Assembly (NCBI RefSeq): GCF_013410215.1
Contig: NZ_JACCFQ010000001.1
Span: 248,001 to 312,000, forward strand
Direction of reading: 5' to 3'
DNA from: Nesterenkonia sandarakina
GTDB lineage: Bacteria > Actinomycetota > Actinomycetes > Actinomycetales > Micrococcaceae
Length of the DNA stretch: 64,000 bases
Positions 8,895-20,899 of the stretch are shown here, piece after piece. Each line of letters begins with the position of its first letter. Position 1 is the stretch's first letter. The notes beneath the pieces were generated by a model. That model was given only the letters and a program-made list of their open reading frames with translations. It did no database searches and had not been told where the DNA came from. Made by a program: the position numbers and the translations under genes.

Positions 8895-9827
8895 TCAGAC
8901 CAGGGCGTTGAGGATCTCCTGGAGCTGTTCATCGTTGATGACGGTGTCCTCCTCGGGCTGCTCGGGAGTCTCGGCCTCGTCCCAGTCTGAGAGCGTGGCC
9001 TCCAGGTCCTCGGTCTCACCGGGCAGGACCAGGCCGACCAGCGCAGGTGAGTCGGAATCTGCCAGCACGGCGATCTCCATGTCCTCATTGGAGTAGACCC
9101 AGACGTTCTGGCCCTCTCGGGTGTCCACGGTGGAGTCCAGGTCGAGCTCCGCCAGCGAGTCCACCTCCAGGGACTCGGTGATCTCCGCGCGCAGCATCTC
9201 CAGGACGGCGGCCGGGGTGCGCGGCACCGCTGGCTCGGCAGTGCTGACGTCGACCCATTCGCCCTCTGCTCGCAGGGCGGTGTCCAGCTGCGCAGCGTCC
9301 ACCTCGGGCTCGACCTCTGGGGGGACCTGTGCCTGGTAGTCGAAGACGAAGGCCTCCAGGGACTGATAGACCTCGTCGCCGAAGCTGCGCACTTCGAACT
9401 CGGGTGTGTAGTCCAGCCTGGTGGTCGCGTCGCCCTCGAGCTCTCCGCTGACCGCGAGCTCGAAGCTCTCTCCCTCGCCCTCGTAGAAGTCTGGGGCGTA
9501 GCCGAAGAGCTCGTGGCCCCGGTCCAGGCCTGCGGTCATGGTGATGCTGACGCTCTCACCCTCCATGGAGGCAGCCCAGATCTCTTCTTCGATCTCCGCG
9601 ATGTCCGCGGCCTGCTGATCGTCCTCGTTCTCTGCGATCTCATCCGAGGACACGCCCTGGTCCTCGGCTCCTGAGGGATCCAGGTCCTCCTGCGGATTCT
9701 CCTCGACCCGGGGGTCCTCGTCTGCCGCGCCGCAGCCGATCAGGGCCAGGGCCGCGATGCCCAGTGCCGCCGTGGTGCCCAGGGTCCGGGTGACGCCCCA
9801 GGAGGGACTCTGCGTAGTGTTGCTCAT
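8895..9827 (-). CDS. Acidic lipoprotein, paralogue 1
   Basis: A 310-residue predicted lipoprotein. The signal peptide ends in ALALIGC at about residues 26-32; an acidic linker follows, then a beta-rich domain starting near EIEEEIWAASMEGESVSITM and ending in SDWDEAETPEQ. The same opening and closing pattern recurs in the next gene upstream, so the two are tandem paralogues. The layout resembles actinobacterial LppX/LprG-like lipoproteins, which bind lipids, but no diagnostic residue is visible and function is unknown. High Glu/Asp content fits a halotolerant host. Confidence 0.8.
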   Translation of the reverse strand: MSNTTQSPSWGVTRTLGTTAALGIAALALIGCGAADEDPRVEENPQEDLDPSGAEDQGVSSDEIAENEDDQQAADIAEIEEEIWAASMEGESVSITMTAGLDRGHELFGYAPDFYEGEGESFELAVSGELEGDATTRLDYTPEFEVRSFGDEVYQSLEAFVFDYQAQVPPEVEPEVDAAQLDTALRAEGEWVDVSTAEPAVPRTPAAVLEMLRAEITESLEVDSLAELDLDSTVDTREGQNVWVYSNEDMEIAVLADSDSPALVGLVLPGETEDLEATLSDWDEAETPEQPEEDTVINDEQLQEILNALV

Positions 9828-9919
9828 GGTCTTTCCCTTCGGATGTGTCGGGGACCCGGCTGTGGTGTCCAGGTTCCCCGTTTCTGCACAACCCCCCGTT
9901 GTGTTGGTCTTTCTGCGGC

Positions 9920-10732
9920 TCAGGCTCCCGTGTCAGCGTCCCCCGTGGACCAGCCCTGCTCGGCGGCGATCGCGTCGAAGATCTCATCCAGGGTCATCAC
10001 GTTCTCCGGCGCCTCGGGACGCTGCGCCTCGTTCCAGGCGCTGAATCGGTAGCTGGACTCTTCGTCGCGCATCTCCAAGAGATAGGGGGCGCCGGTCGCC
10101 GCCACCACGAACTCAGTGGAGCCCTCCGCGGCGGAGTAGACGTAGACCTCGGTGCCGTCTCGGGTCTCCGCGATGCCTTCGAGCGTGGCGATCTCCGTGT
10201 CATCGAGCTCGCGCCGCCAGGTGCTGATGAGATCCTCAGCGGAGAAGACCGCCTCGGCGCCGTCGGTGTTGAACTGAACCCACTGCTCGGCCACCACGGA
10301 GACGAGGAAGTCCTCCTCGATCAGGGCCGCGATCTCATCGTCCAGCTCGCTCATCAGCAGCGAGGCGAAATCCTCGCCGCGGAAGTACTCTGCGCCGTCG
10401 ATGGCGCGCTGGGTGAAGCTGACGTCCCCGGCGGTGAAGGTCATCTCGGAGTCGCTGCCGTCCACGGCCCCGATGATCAGCAGATCCCCGGTGTCGGTCT
10501 CGTCGATCTCTTGGAACATCTGGTCGACGTCGGCCTCGGAGGCCTCGATCTCACCTTCGATGCTCACAGTGTCGGCGGTCAGCATGGCGTCCCACATGCG
10601 GTCCTGGATCTCCCCGAAGCTCGGAACCTCAGGCTCGGCCTCCGCCGCCCCGTCCTTGAAGGGGTTGCCGCCGCAGCTCGTGAGCAGGACGACGGCGGCC
10701 AGACCGCTGCCAGCCAGAGCCGAACGCTTCAT
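9920..10732 (-). CDS. Acidic lipoprotein, paralogue 2
   Basis: A 270-residue lipoprotein with a short signal peptide and lipobox LLTSC at residues about 16-20. The mature domain opens with EIQDRMWDAMLTADTVSIEG and ends RFSAWNEAQRPEAPENVMTLDEI, mirroring the downstream neighbour. Start ATG at 10732 has GGAGACCCC immediately upstream. About 90 bp separate the two paralogues. Function unknown; an LppX/LprG-like envelope role is only a structural guess. Confidence 0.8.
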   Translation of the reverse strand: MKRSALAGSGLAAVVLLTSCGGNPFKDGAAEAEPEVPSFGEIQDRMWDAMLTADTVSIEGEIEASEADVDQMFQEIDETDTGDLLIIGAVDGSDSEMTFTAGDVSFTQRAIDGAEYFRGEDFASLLMSELDDEIAALIEEDFLVSVVAEQWVQFNTDGAEAVFSAEDLISTWRRELDDTEIATLEGIAETRDGTEVYVYSAAEGSTEFVVAATGAPYLLEMRDEESSYRFSAWNEAQRPEAPENVMTLDEIFDAIAAEQGWSTGDADTGA

Positions 10733-10907
10733 GGGGTCTCCTATAGGGGGTGTCACGGCGCGCACCGGTGAACGGTGTGAACGTCCCGCGCGGGTAGAGG
10801 TCTTCAGCGTAGCGCCTCACGGGCGCCTGACTGCGGCGATCTCAGCGGTCGGATGTCGCAGAGCCGGCGGGCGACAGACCGGACCTGCCTCGGCGCCGGG
10901 CGGTATC

Positions 10908-12599
10908 TCAGAGCAGCCGGGGATCACCCGGGCGCTTCACGCGCAGCCAGCGGTAGCCGTACCCCTCCAAGGTGACCTCGGTGCGCTGCTGGGCATCGAT
11001 CCCACAGGCACCATCTTGGAGCAGGTCGATGAGCTCGCTGCCCTGGTCGTGCTCGTCCAGCGTGAGCGGCACCGTGAGGGACTTTGGTGAGAGGTTGTGC
11101 AGCAGCACCATGGACTGATCCCCGCTGGTCATTCGATGCGCGAGCACCTCCTGGTGCGGCTGTTCCAGGATCCTCAGCTCGCCCCATCCCAGTTCCGGGC
11201 AGTCGCGGTAGCGTCGCGCCAACCGGCCGATGTGGTGCAGCAGCGAGTCGGGGTCCCTGCGGGCTTGGGCGGCGTTGACATGTTCCGGGCCGAAGGGGCC
11301 TTTCACGACCTTGCGTGCCAGCTTCGAGGGCTTGGCGGAGGAGAAGCCGCCGTTCTTGTCCCGACTCCACTGCATCGGTGTCCGAACCGCCTCGCGACCG
11401 GGGACCTCGAGGTTCTCCCCCATGCCGATCTCCTCGCCGTAGAAGAGCACCGGGGTGCCCGGGAGTGCGAACAGCAACGAGTAGGCCATCTTGATCCGCC
11501 GTGGGTCTCCGTCGAACATGGCTGGCAGGCGTCGGCGCAGTCCACGTCCGGCGAAGCGCATGTCCTGCTCCGGGCCGAAGGTGTCCAGGACCTCGTCACG
11601 CTGCTCAGCGCTGAGCAGGTCCAGAGTGAGTTCGTCGTGGTTGCGCAGAAAGTTCGCGTACTGGGTCTCGGTGGAGAGGTTCTGCGGGCGCTCCGAGAGC
11701 GCCTCGGCGAGCGGCCTGGCATCTTCGCGGGCGAAGGACAGGAAGGCCATTTGGTTCACGGCGAAGTCGAACTGCATGGTGAGCTCGTCACCGTCCTCCC
11801 CACCGAAGAACGCCAGCTGTTCCTCGTGTGGGAGGTTCACCTCACCCAGGATCATGGCGGAGCTCGTGCCAGTGGACCGTCGCTGCAGGAAGGCGCGCAG
11901 CGTGCGCAGGTAGTCATGGGGTTCCAGGAACTCGTGCTCATCCGCGCCGCTCAGTGTGGTCTGATTGATCGCGAACGGGACCGCGTCGACCCGGAAGCCG
12001 TCGACGCCGAGCTGGAGCCAGAACCCCATGGTCTTGGTGATCGCCTCGCGGACCTGCGGATTGGCGGTGTTCAGGTCGGGCTGGGTGTGTAAGAAGTGAT
12101 GCAGGTACCACTCCTCGGTCTTCTCGTCATAGGTCCAGATCCCATCTTCCTGGCCGGGGAACATGGCCTCCTCGGAGGTGTCCGGCGGAGTGTCGCTGCG
12201 CCAGACGTAGAAGTCCCGATAGGGGTTCTCCTTCGACGCCCGTGACTTTCGGAACCAGGGGTGCTGGTCCGAGGTGTGGTTGATGACCAGGTCCACGATC
12301 ACGCGGATCCCGCGGTCGTGGGCCACCCGGACCAGCTCGACGAAGTCACCGTGATCGCCGTAGCGCGGGTCCACGCCGAACATGTCGGAGATGTCGTAGC
12401 CGTTGTCGCGCCTCGGAGAGGGATAGAAGGGCATGAGCCACAGGCAGCTGACCCCGATGTCGGCGAGGTAGTCGATGCGCTGGGTGAGGCCTGGGAGGTC
12501 ACCGATACCGTCGCCGTCGGAATCCAGGTAGGTCTCGAGGTCCACGCAGTAGATGACGGCGTTCTTGTACCAGAGGTCTGCGGTGTCGGTGATGCGCAT
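10908..12599 (-). CDS. GH13 alpha-glucosidase-family enzyme, trehalose-synthase-like
   Basis: An alpha-amylase superfamily enzyme of 563 residues. Opening residues LWYKNAVIYCVDLETYLDSD and the TIM barrel resemble trehalose synthase (maltose-trehalose isomerase). The catalytic set is complete: nucleophile D205 in GFRVDAVPF, acid/base E253 in ILGEVN, and D322 in RNHDELTLD; INHTSDQHPWF is the first conserved region. The C-terminal pep2-like maltokinase part found in some TreS fusions is absent. Its start codon shares a base (TGATG) with the stop of the upstream flavin oxidoreductase, so the two are translationally coupled. Substrate may be maltose, trehalose or sucrose. Confidence 0.85.
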   Translation of the reverse strand: MRITDTADLWYKNAVIYCVDLETYLDSDGDGIGDLPGLTQRIDYLADIGVSCLWLMPFYPSPRRDNGYDISDMFGVDPRYGDHGDFVELVRVAHDRGIRVIVDLVINHTSDQHPWFRKSRASKENPYRDFYVWRSDTPPDTSEEAMFPGQEDGIWTYDEKTEEWYLHHFLHTQPDLNTANPQVREAITKTMGFWLQLGVDGFRVDAVPFAINQTTLSGADEHEFLEPHDYLRTLRAFLQRRSTGTSSAMILGEVNLPHEEQLAFFGGEDGDELTMQFDFAVNQMAFLSFAREDARPLAEALSERPQNLSTETQYANFLRNHDELTLDLLSAEQRDEVLDTFGPEQDMRFAGRGLRRRLPAMFDGDPRRIKMAYSLLFALPGTPVLFYGEEIGMGENLEVPGREAVRTPMQWSRDKNGGFSSAKPSKLARKVVKGPFGPEHVNAAQARRDPDSLLHHIGRLARRYRDCPELGWGELRILEQPHQEVLAHRMTSGDQSMVLLHNLSPKSLTVPLTLDEHDQGSELIDLLQDGACGIDAQQRTEVTLEGYGYRWLRVKRPGDPRLL

Positions 12600-13564
12600 C
12601 AGGCGCCCTTCAGTTCGGGGAGGATCGCCTTGCCGGCGAGGTCGAGCCAGTCCTGCTGTTCCTGACCCACGTGGTGCAGGTACACCTGGTCGAAGCCCGG
12701 TTCAGCGGCGGCAGCGATCCAATCCGTCAGCTGGCCGGGCTCCGCGGAGATCCAGACCGCCTTCGCCACGGTCTCGAGGCTGACCTCGGCGGCGGCAGAG
12801 TCGAAGTGCTCGGGGGTGGGCAGATCCTGGTCCAGCGGTGCGCCGAAGGTGTTGGTCCGCCACTGGTCGTGGGCGATGGCCTCGGCCCGTTCCCGGGTCT
12901 CCGCCCAGCTGAGGTGGACCTGCAGCATCGCGGGGCCCTCGCCTCCGGCCTCGCGGTAGGCGCTGAGCACCTCGTTCTGGACGTCGTCGGGCTGGTTCAG
13001 CGTGATCATGCCGTGGGCCCAGGTGGCGGCGAGGCGCGCGGCCTCGGGGGTGATGCAGGTGGCGTAGAGCGGGATGGGCTCGGCGGGACGGTCGTAGAGG
13101 TAGGCGTCGTCCACGCTGACGAACCCGCGGTGGCTGATGATCCGTTCTCCGCGGTGCAGCCGGGAGATGATGTCGGCGCACTCCGCGAGTCGGCGTCGTC
13201 GGGTCTCCTTGTCCATCCAGAGCTCTCCGGTGACATGCTCGTTCATCGCCTGGCCGGCACCCAGGGCGGCCCAGTAGCGGCCGGGGAACATCTCTCCGAG
13301 GGTGGCCGTGGCCTGGGCGACGATGGCCGGGTGGTAGCGCTGACCGGGGGCGATCACCGATCCGATGGGGAACTCTGTGGTGGCCAGTGCGGCGCCCAAC
13401 CAGGAGAGGGTGAAGCCCGAGTGGCCCTGCCGGTGGGACCAGGGCATGAAGTGGTCCGAGCTCATGGCCGCCTGGAAGCCGACCGTCTCGGCGTGCTGGA
13501 CGTCGCGCAGCAGCTGGGAGGGGGCGATCTGTTCCTGGGATGCGTGGAACCCGTAGATGGTCAT
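12599..13564 (-). CDS. LLM-class (non-F420) flavin oxidoreductase coupled to GH13 gene
   Basis: A 321-residue luciferase-fold protein: MTIYGFHASQEQIAPSQLLR at the N-terminus, AMSSDHFMPWSHRQGHSGF, GSVIAPGQRYHP and GRYWAALGAGQAMNEH are visible. These fit the TIGR03885-type group described as probable non-F420 flavin oxidoreductases. It is promoter-proximal in a two-gene operon with the GH13 enzyme, overlapping by one base. What a flavin enzyme does with trehalose-type metabolism is not known to me. Confidence 0.82.
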   Translation of the reverse strand: MTIYGFHASQEQIAPSQLLRDVQHAETVGFQAAMSSDHFMPWSHRQGHSGFTLSWLGAALATTEFPIGSVIAPGQRYHPAIVAQATATLGEMFPGRYWAALGAGQAMNEHVTGELWMDKETRRRRLAECADIISRLHRGERIISHRGFVSVDDAYLYDRPAEPIPLYATCITPEAARLAATWAHGMITLNQPDDVQNEVLSAYREAGGEGPAMLQVHLSWAETRERAEAIAHDQWRTNTFGAPLDQDLPTPEHFDSAAAEVSLETVAKAVWISAEPGQLTDWIAAAAEPGFDQVYLHHVGQEQQDWLDLAGKAILPELKGA

Positions 13565-13644
13565 ATGCGAGTGCCTCTCGTCGGGTGTGCTTCTCTCGAG
13601 GCTACTGAGAGTGCCCTGGTGATCGCCTGGACGTGGGAGAACTG

Positions 13645-14175
13645 TTACCTGGCGTCGTCGCCCTGCGCGACGCGGTGCGCGTCCTTATGCCCCAGGTAGA
13701 CCTCGGCGTTGCCGCGCAGTCCGGCGATCTCCTCGGCGGTGAGCTCGCGTCGAACCTTCGCGGGGACTCCAGCGACCAGGGAGCGCGGCGGGACCTGCGT
13801 GCCTTCGAGCACCACGGCGCCGGCGGCGATCAGGCTCTGCTCGCCGATCACGGCGCCGTTCATGATGGTCGCGCTCATGCCGATCAGCGAGCCGTCACCC
13901 ACGGTGCAGCCGTGGACCACCGCGGCGTGCCCCACGGAGATCCCGGCCCCGAGGGTGCAGGGGTGGCCCGGGTCGGCGTGCAGCACCGCGTTGTCCTGCA
14001 GGTTGGTGCCTTCGCCCACCACGATCGGGGCCGAGTCGCCGCGGACCGAGACGCCGTAGAAGGCGGAGGAGTCAGCCGCCATGGTGACCTCCCCGGTGAT
14101 CGCGGCGGTGGGAGCCAGGAACACGCGCTCACCGATCTGTGGCGTGTGTCCGTTGACGGTGAGCACATGTGCCAT
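13645..14175 (-). CDS. Gamma-carbonic-anhydrase-like hexapeptide protein
   Basis: A 176-residue left-handed beta-helix protein with metal ligands H66 (NAVLHAD), H83 and H88 (VGHAAVVHG), the spacing of the YrdA/CaiE group of gamma-class carbonic anhydrases. Hexapeptide repeats run to about residue 140, ending with AGVPAKVRREL. ATG at 14175 has AGGAG eight bases upstream; an upstream in-frame extension is rejected. Enzymatic activity of this subgroup is often undetectable, so carbonic anhydrase function is not certain. Confidence 0.88.
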   Translation of the reverse strand: MAHVLTVNGHTPQIGERVFLAPTAAITGEVTMAADSSAFYGVSVRGDSAPIVVGEGTNLQDNAVLHADPGHPCTLGAGISVGHAAVVHGCTVGDGSLIGMSATIMNGAVIGEQSLIAAGAVVLEGTQVPPRSLVAGVPAKVRRELTAEEIAGLRGNAEVYLGHKDAHRVAQGDDAR

Positions 14176-14230
14176 GTGGGTGACTCCTGGGATCCGGAGG
14201 GTATCGGGACGTGCGGGGAGGCTGCGGGGA

Positions 14231-15148
14231 TCAGTATCCCTGAGCGGGGTCCACCAGGCCCAGCATCGGTTCACCGGCGCTGAAGCGTCGATGGTTCGCG
14301 AGGATCCGCTCGCGCAGCAGCGGGACCACCATCTCGGTGGTGTCCGCGGTGTGCGGGGTGATCAGGCAGTTCTCCAGGCCCCAGAGCGGGTCGGTCTCCG
14401 GGAGCGGCTCGGGTTCGGTGACGTCCAGCCCGGCGCCGCGCAGGGCGCCCGAGCTCAGTGCCTGCGCGAGTGCCGCCTGGTCCACCAGGCTGCCGCGGCC
14501 GACGTTGGCCACCACGGCGCCGTCGGCGAGCAGTGCCAGCCGTTCGGCGTTGAGCAGGTGCCGGGTGGTCGGCGTCGCTGCGGCGGCCAGGGCGACCACG
14601 TGGGCACCCTGCAGCGCCTGGTCAAGACCCTCGAAGGCCACGGTGACATCGGCGTGCTCCACCGGTTCTGAGGTGCGACGGACCACGGTGACGTGGGTGT
14701 CGAAGGCCTTATAGAGCCGGACGATCTCTGCCGCAACTCCGCCTCCGCCGACGACGACGCAGCGCAGCCCGTTTAGCGAGATCCCACCCTCAGTGCCCCA
14801 GCTGGTGGCCAGGGCACGGGTCTTCAGCCCGCGCAGCGCGGCCAGGGTCAGCGCCAGCGCATGTTCCCCCACCGGCTTGGCGTAGGCGCCCTTCGCCGAG
14901 GTCCAGGTCAGGTCGGGGAACCGCTGCAGGATCTCGGAGTAGAGCTCGATCCCGGCGCTGGGCAGCTGCACCCATCGCACCTGCGGGTTGGCCTCGAGCA
15001 CCTCGGTGAGGTTGAGCTTCTTGAACATGCCGGTGACGATGACGCCCTCGGGCTGCTCATCCGCGCCGACCAGCTCGGCGCCCTGCTCGCGGAGCCCGGC
15101 GGCGAGCTCGGGGGCAGCTTCGGGCATGATGTGAAGTCGTCGAGTCAT
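14231..15148 (-). CDS. D-isomer 2-hydroxyacid dehydrogenase family protein
   Basis: A 305-residue NAD(P)-dependent oxidoreductase. The Rossmann motif is CVVVGGGGVAAEIVRLYKAF, the catalytic Arg is in NVGRGSLVDQ, the Glu in EPEPLPETDPLW and the His in ITPHTADT. The small catalytic domain at the N-terminus (VTGMFKKLNLTEVLEANPQV) is short, as in the glyoxylate/hydroxypyruvate-type subgroup. Start at 15148 is preceded by CAGGA. Precise 2-keto-acid substrate unknown. Confidence 0.87.
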   Translation of the reverse strand: MTRRLHIMPEAAPELAAGLREQGAELVGADEQPEGVIVTGMFKKLNLTEVLEANPQVRWVQLPSAGIELYSEILQRFPDLTWTSAKGAYAKPVGEHALALTLAALRGLKTRALATSWGTEGGISLNGLRCVVVGGGGVAAEIVRLYKAFDTHVTVVRRTSEPVEHADVTVAFEGLDQALQGAHVVALAAAATPTTRHLLNAERLALLADGAVVANVGRGSLVDQAALAQALSSGALRGAGLDVTEPEPLPETDPLWGLENCLITPHTADTTEMVVPLLRERILANHRRFSAGEPMLGLVDPAQGY

Positions 15149-15195
15149 GGATTCATCCTGCCACGCCCACTCCCCCACCCCCCGCATTACCTGGG

Positions 15196-15242
15196 CTTAT
15201 GTGTTCTACCGGGCCTGCCGTGGGCCCGGTAGAACACGTAAG
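15196..15242. terminator. Strong hairpin after isocitrate dehydrogenase gene
   Basis: Nineteen-base arms, one mismatch, around a 9-nt loop (arms 15196-15214 and 15224-15242). It lies 22 bp past the icd stop and before the next same-strand gene. Confidence 0.8.
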
Positions 15243-15264
15243 GGGAGGTAAAACGCTCAGGGGG

Positions 15265-17508
<2,244 letters not shown>

Positions 17509-17587
17509 TTATATGTTGTTTCCCTGATCACAAATCTACCCCAGATGGGCCTGCTGGCCCTGTTGACCCAGGGCTCGGCTCCGGGGC

Positions 17588-18922
17588 TCAGATCCCCAGC
17601 ACGGTGCGGGCGATCATGAAGTACACGATGAGTCCGGTGGCGTCGACGAAGGTGGAGATGAACGGGTTCGCGAAGACCGCCGGGTCTGCCCCGAGCTTCT
17701 TGCCCAGCAGCGGCATCAGTCCGCCCGCCGAGGCGGCGAGGGTGCAGATGGAGAACAAGGTCAGTCCGATCACGGTGCCGATGTCCCAGCCGTAGAACAG
17801 GCCGGCGACCAGGAAGCCCAGCACGCCGATCGTGGCGCCGAGCGTCATGCCCACGCGGACCTCGCGCCAGAGCACCTTGAACACGTCGCGGGTGCCCACA
17901 TCGCCCAGCGCCAGCGCGCGCACGACCGTGGTCGCGGCCTGGTTCCCGGTGTTGCCGCCGGTGCCGATCAGCAGCGGGACGAACAGGCTGAGCACCACCA
18001 TGGATTCGATGGTCCCCTCGAAGACGTCGAGCACCTGCACGGTCAGTGCGGCGCCCAGGGCCAGCACCAGCAGCCACACCACGCGGGAGCGCATGATCTG
18101 CAGCACCGGAGTCGAGAGGTAGGGCCGGTTCAGCGGCTCGGCGCCGCCGTGGCGGGCGGCGTCCTCGGATTCCGCGCGCTCCAGGATGTCCAGCGCGTCG
18201 TCGACGGTGAAGATCCCGACCACCCGGTGTTCGGAGTCGGTCACCGGCACGGCCAGGTGCTTGCGGTCCGCGCACATGCGGGCGGCATCCTCGGCGTCGT
18301 GGTCGGCGTCCACCGAGTCGGCCTCACGCATCAGGTCCACCACGAGCGCCTCCCCGGGGCTGCTGACCAGGTCGCGCAGCGAGACCACACCCTTGAGCAG
18401 CCGACCGTGATCGACCACCGGGAGGGTGTAGAGCGTCTCCGCGTCGTCGCCGGCCTTGCTGACCTTCTCCAGGGCCTGGGCGACGCTGAAGTGCTCCGGG
18501 ATCGCGACGAACTCCGGGCTCATCTGGCGCCCGATGGTGCCGTTGGGGTAGCCCAGCACGATGTTGGTCAGGCTGCGCTCGCGCGGGTCCAGGTGACGCA
18601 GCATCCGACGAGCCACCGAGGCGGGCATCTCATCCATGAGCCGGACCCGGTCATCGGGGTCCAGTGACTCGAAGTAGTGGGCCACCTCGGCGTCCTTGAG
18701 GCCCTCGACGATCTCGCTCTGCAGCGCCTGATCCAGCAGGTCGAAGGCCTCCACGGCCACACCCTTGGAGAGCAGCCGGAAGGCCACCGCCCGGTCCTTC
18801 ACCCCGAGGCGTTCCAGGAAGTCGACGATGTCCCCGACGTTGAGGTCATCGAAGGCGCGGCGCAGCTCCGTGAGCCGCTCCTCCCGGATCATGTCTTCGA
18901 GCTCGTCGAGCAGTTCGTTCAC
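17588..18922 (-). CDS. mgtE: Magnesium transporter MgtE
   Basis: Inner-membrane Mg2+ channel. The N-terminal MgtE_N superhelix (to about residue 120) is followed by two CBS domains that sense cytosolic Mg2+ (TLPVVDHGRLLKGVVSLRDL and LAVPVTDSEHRVVGIFTVDD), then five transmembrane helices with the pore motif IGTGGNTGNQAATT and NPFISTFVDATGLIVYF. I prefer GTG at 18922 because GGGGTGG lies just before it, giving 444 residues; an in-frame GTG at 18946 is the alternative. About 200 bp upstream separate it from purH; no M-box riboswitch was recognised. Confidence 0.93.
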   Translation of the reverse strand: MNELLDELEDMIREERLTELRRAFDDLNVGDIVDFLERLGVKDRAVAFRLLSKGVAVEAFDLLDQALQSEIVEGLKDAEVAHYFESLDPDDRVRLMDEMPASVARRMLRHLDPRERSLTNIVLGYPNGTIGRQMSPEFVAIPEHFSVAQALEKVSKAGDDAETLYTLPVVDHGRLLKGVVSLRDLVSSPGEALVVDLMREADSVDADHDAEDAARMCADRKHLAVPVTDSEHRVVGIFTVDDALDILERAESEDAARHGGAEPLNRPYLSTPVLQIMRSRVVWLLVLALGAALTVQVLDVFEGTIESMVVLSLFVPLLIGTGGNTGNQAATTVVRALALGDVGTRDVFKVLWREVRVGMTLGATIGVLGFLVAGLFYGWDIGTVIGLTLFSICTLAASAGGLMPLLGKKLGADPAVFANPFISTFVDATGLIVYFMIARTVLGI

Positions 18923-19149
18923 GGGTTCCACCCCTTTCAAGGGCACCGGGCGGGCATAGCGGCAGGTGTGCCGCGAGAACAGTCAGGACACTCAGTGGGG
19001 AGTCTCAGTCGTCACACACGATCAGGGCACGTGGCGGGGGCTTCGTCACGAGGTCTCCGCCGTGGCGGCCGGTCACCTGACCCGGACTTCCGGGCCGGGG
19101 CACGGCCTGCGTCGTCGCGGTCTCCCCTGTGCCGCGGCGCCGCAAACGA

Positions 19150-20841
19150 TCAATGGAAGAAGTGGCGGGTTCCGGTGAGGTACATGGTCAGGCCGGCGTC
19201 CCGGGCCGCGGAGATGACCTCCTCGTCGCGCTGGGATCCTCCCGGCTGGACGACGGCGCGCACTCCCGCGGCGATCAGGCTCTGCAGCCCGTCGGCGAAG
19301 GGGAAGAACGCGTCGGAGGCCGCGACGGACCCGCGGGCCCGCTCCACACCGTCACCGGCGAGCGTGTTCGCCCGCTGGACCGCGAGCCGGCAGGAGTCCA
19401 GCCGGTTCACCTGGCCCATGCCGATCCCCACCGTGGCCTGGTGCTTCGCCAGCAGGATCGCGTTGGACTTCACCGAGCGGATGGCGCGCCAGGCGAAGTC
19501 CAGGTCTGCCAGCATCGCCTCGTCGGCGACCTCGCCGGAGACCAGCTTCCAGCCGGAGGTGGTGTCCCCCTCGGCGTCCACGGCGTCGGAGGCCTGCAGC
19601 AGCATGCCCCCGGAGATCTGCTTGTACTCCACCCGATCGCGCCGGTGCCCCTCGGGCAGACGCAGCAGCCGGATGTTCTTCTTCTTGGTCAGGATCGCCA
19701 GCGCCTCCTCCTCGAAGGCCGGGGCGACGACGACCTCGGTGAAGATCTCCGCCACGGTCCGCGCCATCTCAGCGGTGATGGTGCGGTTCGCGGCGATGAC
19801 CCCGCCGAAGGCCGAGAGCGGGTCACAGGCGTGGGCGGTCCGGTGGGCCTGCGCCACGGTGGCACCCACGGCGACGCCGCAGGGGTTGGCGTGCTTGATG
19901 ATCGCCACGGCAGGCTGGGCGAAGTCGAAGGCGGTGCGCACGGCGGCGTCGGCGTCGACGTAGTTGTTGTAGCTCATCGCCTTCCCGTGCAGGGTCTCCG
20001 CCTGGGCCAGGCCGGGGCGGGCGCTGGAGTCCGCGTAGAGCGCGGCGGGCTGATGCGAGTTCTCCCCGTAGCGCAGGGTGTCCAGGCGCTGCAGCGCGAG
20101 TCCGGCGTAGGGCGGGAAGTTCAGCTTCTTCTCGGTGCGGCTCAGCGGCGAGGCCGGCACGGAGGCGGCGTCGAAGTCGTCGTCGAACTGCTGGGAGGTC
20201 CAGCGCGCCACGGCGGTGTCGTAGGCGGCGGTGTGCGCGAAGGCCAGCGCGGCCAGGCGCTGCCGGGCGCTGAGCGTGAAGCCTCCGGCCTCGGCGGCGG
20301 TGATGATGTCGTGATAGCGCAGCGGGTCCACCACCACGGCCACGGAGGCGTGGTTCTTGGCGGCCGCGCGGACCATCGAGGGTCCGCCGATGTCGATCTG
20401 CTCCACGATCTGATCCTCGGCGGCACCGGAGGCCACCGTGTCGGCGAAGGGGTAGAGGTTCACCACGACCAGGTCGAAGGGCTCGATCTCCAGCTCTTCG
20501 AGCTGGGCCCGGTGGTCCTCGCGGCGGCGGTCGGCCAGGATCCCGGCGTGCACCCGGGGGTGCAGCGTCTTGACCCGACCATCCAGGCACTCCGCGAAGC
20601 CGGTCACCTCCGAGACCTCCACCACCGGCACCCCGGCGGCGGCGATGCGCTGGGCGGTGGAGCCGGTGGAGACGATCTCGACCCCGGCGGCGTGCAGACC
20701 GGCGGCGAGGTCCTCCAGCCCGGTCTTGTCATAGACCGAGATCAGGGCGCGCCGGATCGGCTGCCGGGCCTGGGCGCCGGAGCTGCCCGACGGTGCAGCC
20801 GCGGTGGGGTTCTGGGCTGCGGAATCGCTGACGGGGCTCAT
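19150..20841 (-). CDS. purH: AICAR transformylase/IMP cyclohydrolase
   Basis: Catalyses the last two steps of IMP synthesis. The N-terminal cyclohydrolase domain ([52 protein letters not shown]) and the C-terminal transformylase domain ([43 protein letters not shown]) are complete; 563 residues is slightly longer than usual because of an Ala/Ser/Pro-rich N-terminal lead. ATG at 20841 has AGGAG five bases upstream. It uses the formyl-folate supplied by FolD elsewhere in the window. Confidence 0.97.
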   Translation of the reverse strand: MSPVSDSAAQNPTAAAPSGSSGAQARQPIRRALISVYDKTGLEDLAAGLHAAGVEIVSTGSTAQRIAAAGVPVVEVSEVTGFAECLDGRVKTLHPRVHAGILADRRREDHRAQLEELEIEPFDLVVVNLYPFADTVASGAAEDQIVEQIDIGGPSMVRAAAKNHASVAVVVDPLRYHDIITAAEAGGFTLSARQRLAALAFAHTAAYDTAVARWTSQQFDDDFDAASVPASPLSRTEKKLNFPPYAGLALQRLDTLRYGENSHQPAALYADSSARPGLAQAETLHGKAMSYNNYVDADAAVRTAFDFAQPAVAIIKHANPCGVAVGATVAQAHRTAHACDPLSAFGGVIAANRTITAEMARTVAEIFTEVVVAPAFEEEALAILTKKKNIRLLRLPEGHRRDRVEYKQISGGMLLQASDAVDAEGDTTSGWKLVSGEVADEAMLADLDFAWRAIRSVKSNAILLAKHQATVGIGMGQVNRLDSCRLAVQRANTLAGDGVERARGSVAASDAFFPFADGLQSLIAAGVRAVVQPGGSQRDEEVISAARDAGLTMYLTGTRHFFH

Positions 20842-20899
20842 GCACACTCCTGGGGTGGGGACGACGCTTCAGGGACCTGGGTCAGTCTACCGACTCGGT

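Noticed and set aside
15196-15242. Fourth member of the hairpin-in-hairpin family
   Set aside because: Arms are long but the loop is only 9 nt with no inner stem, so it is an ordinary terminator.
18923-19149. M-box magnesium riboswitch before mgtE
   Set aside because: The leader is short and lacks the conserved M-box segments that I could recognise.
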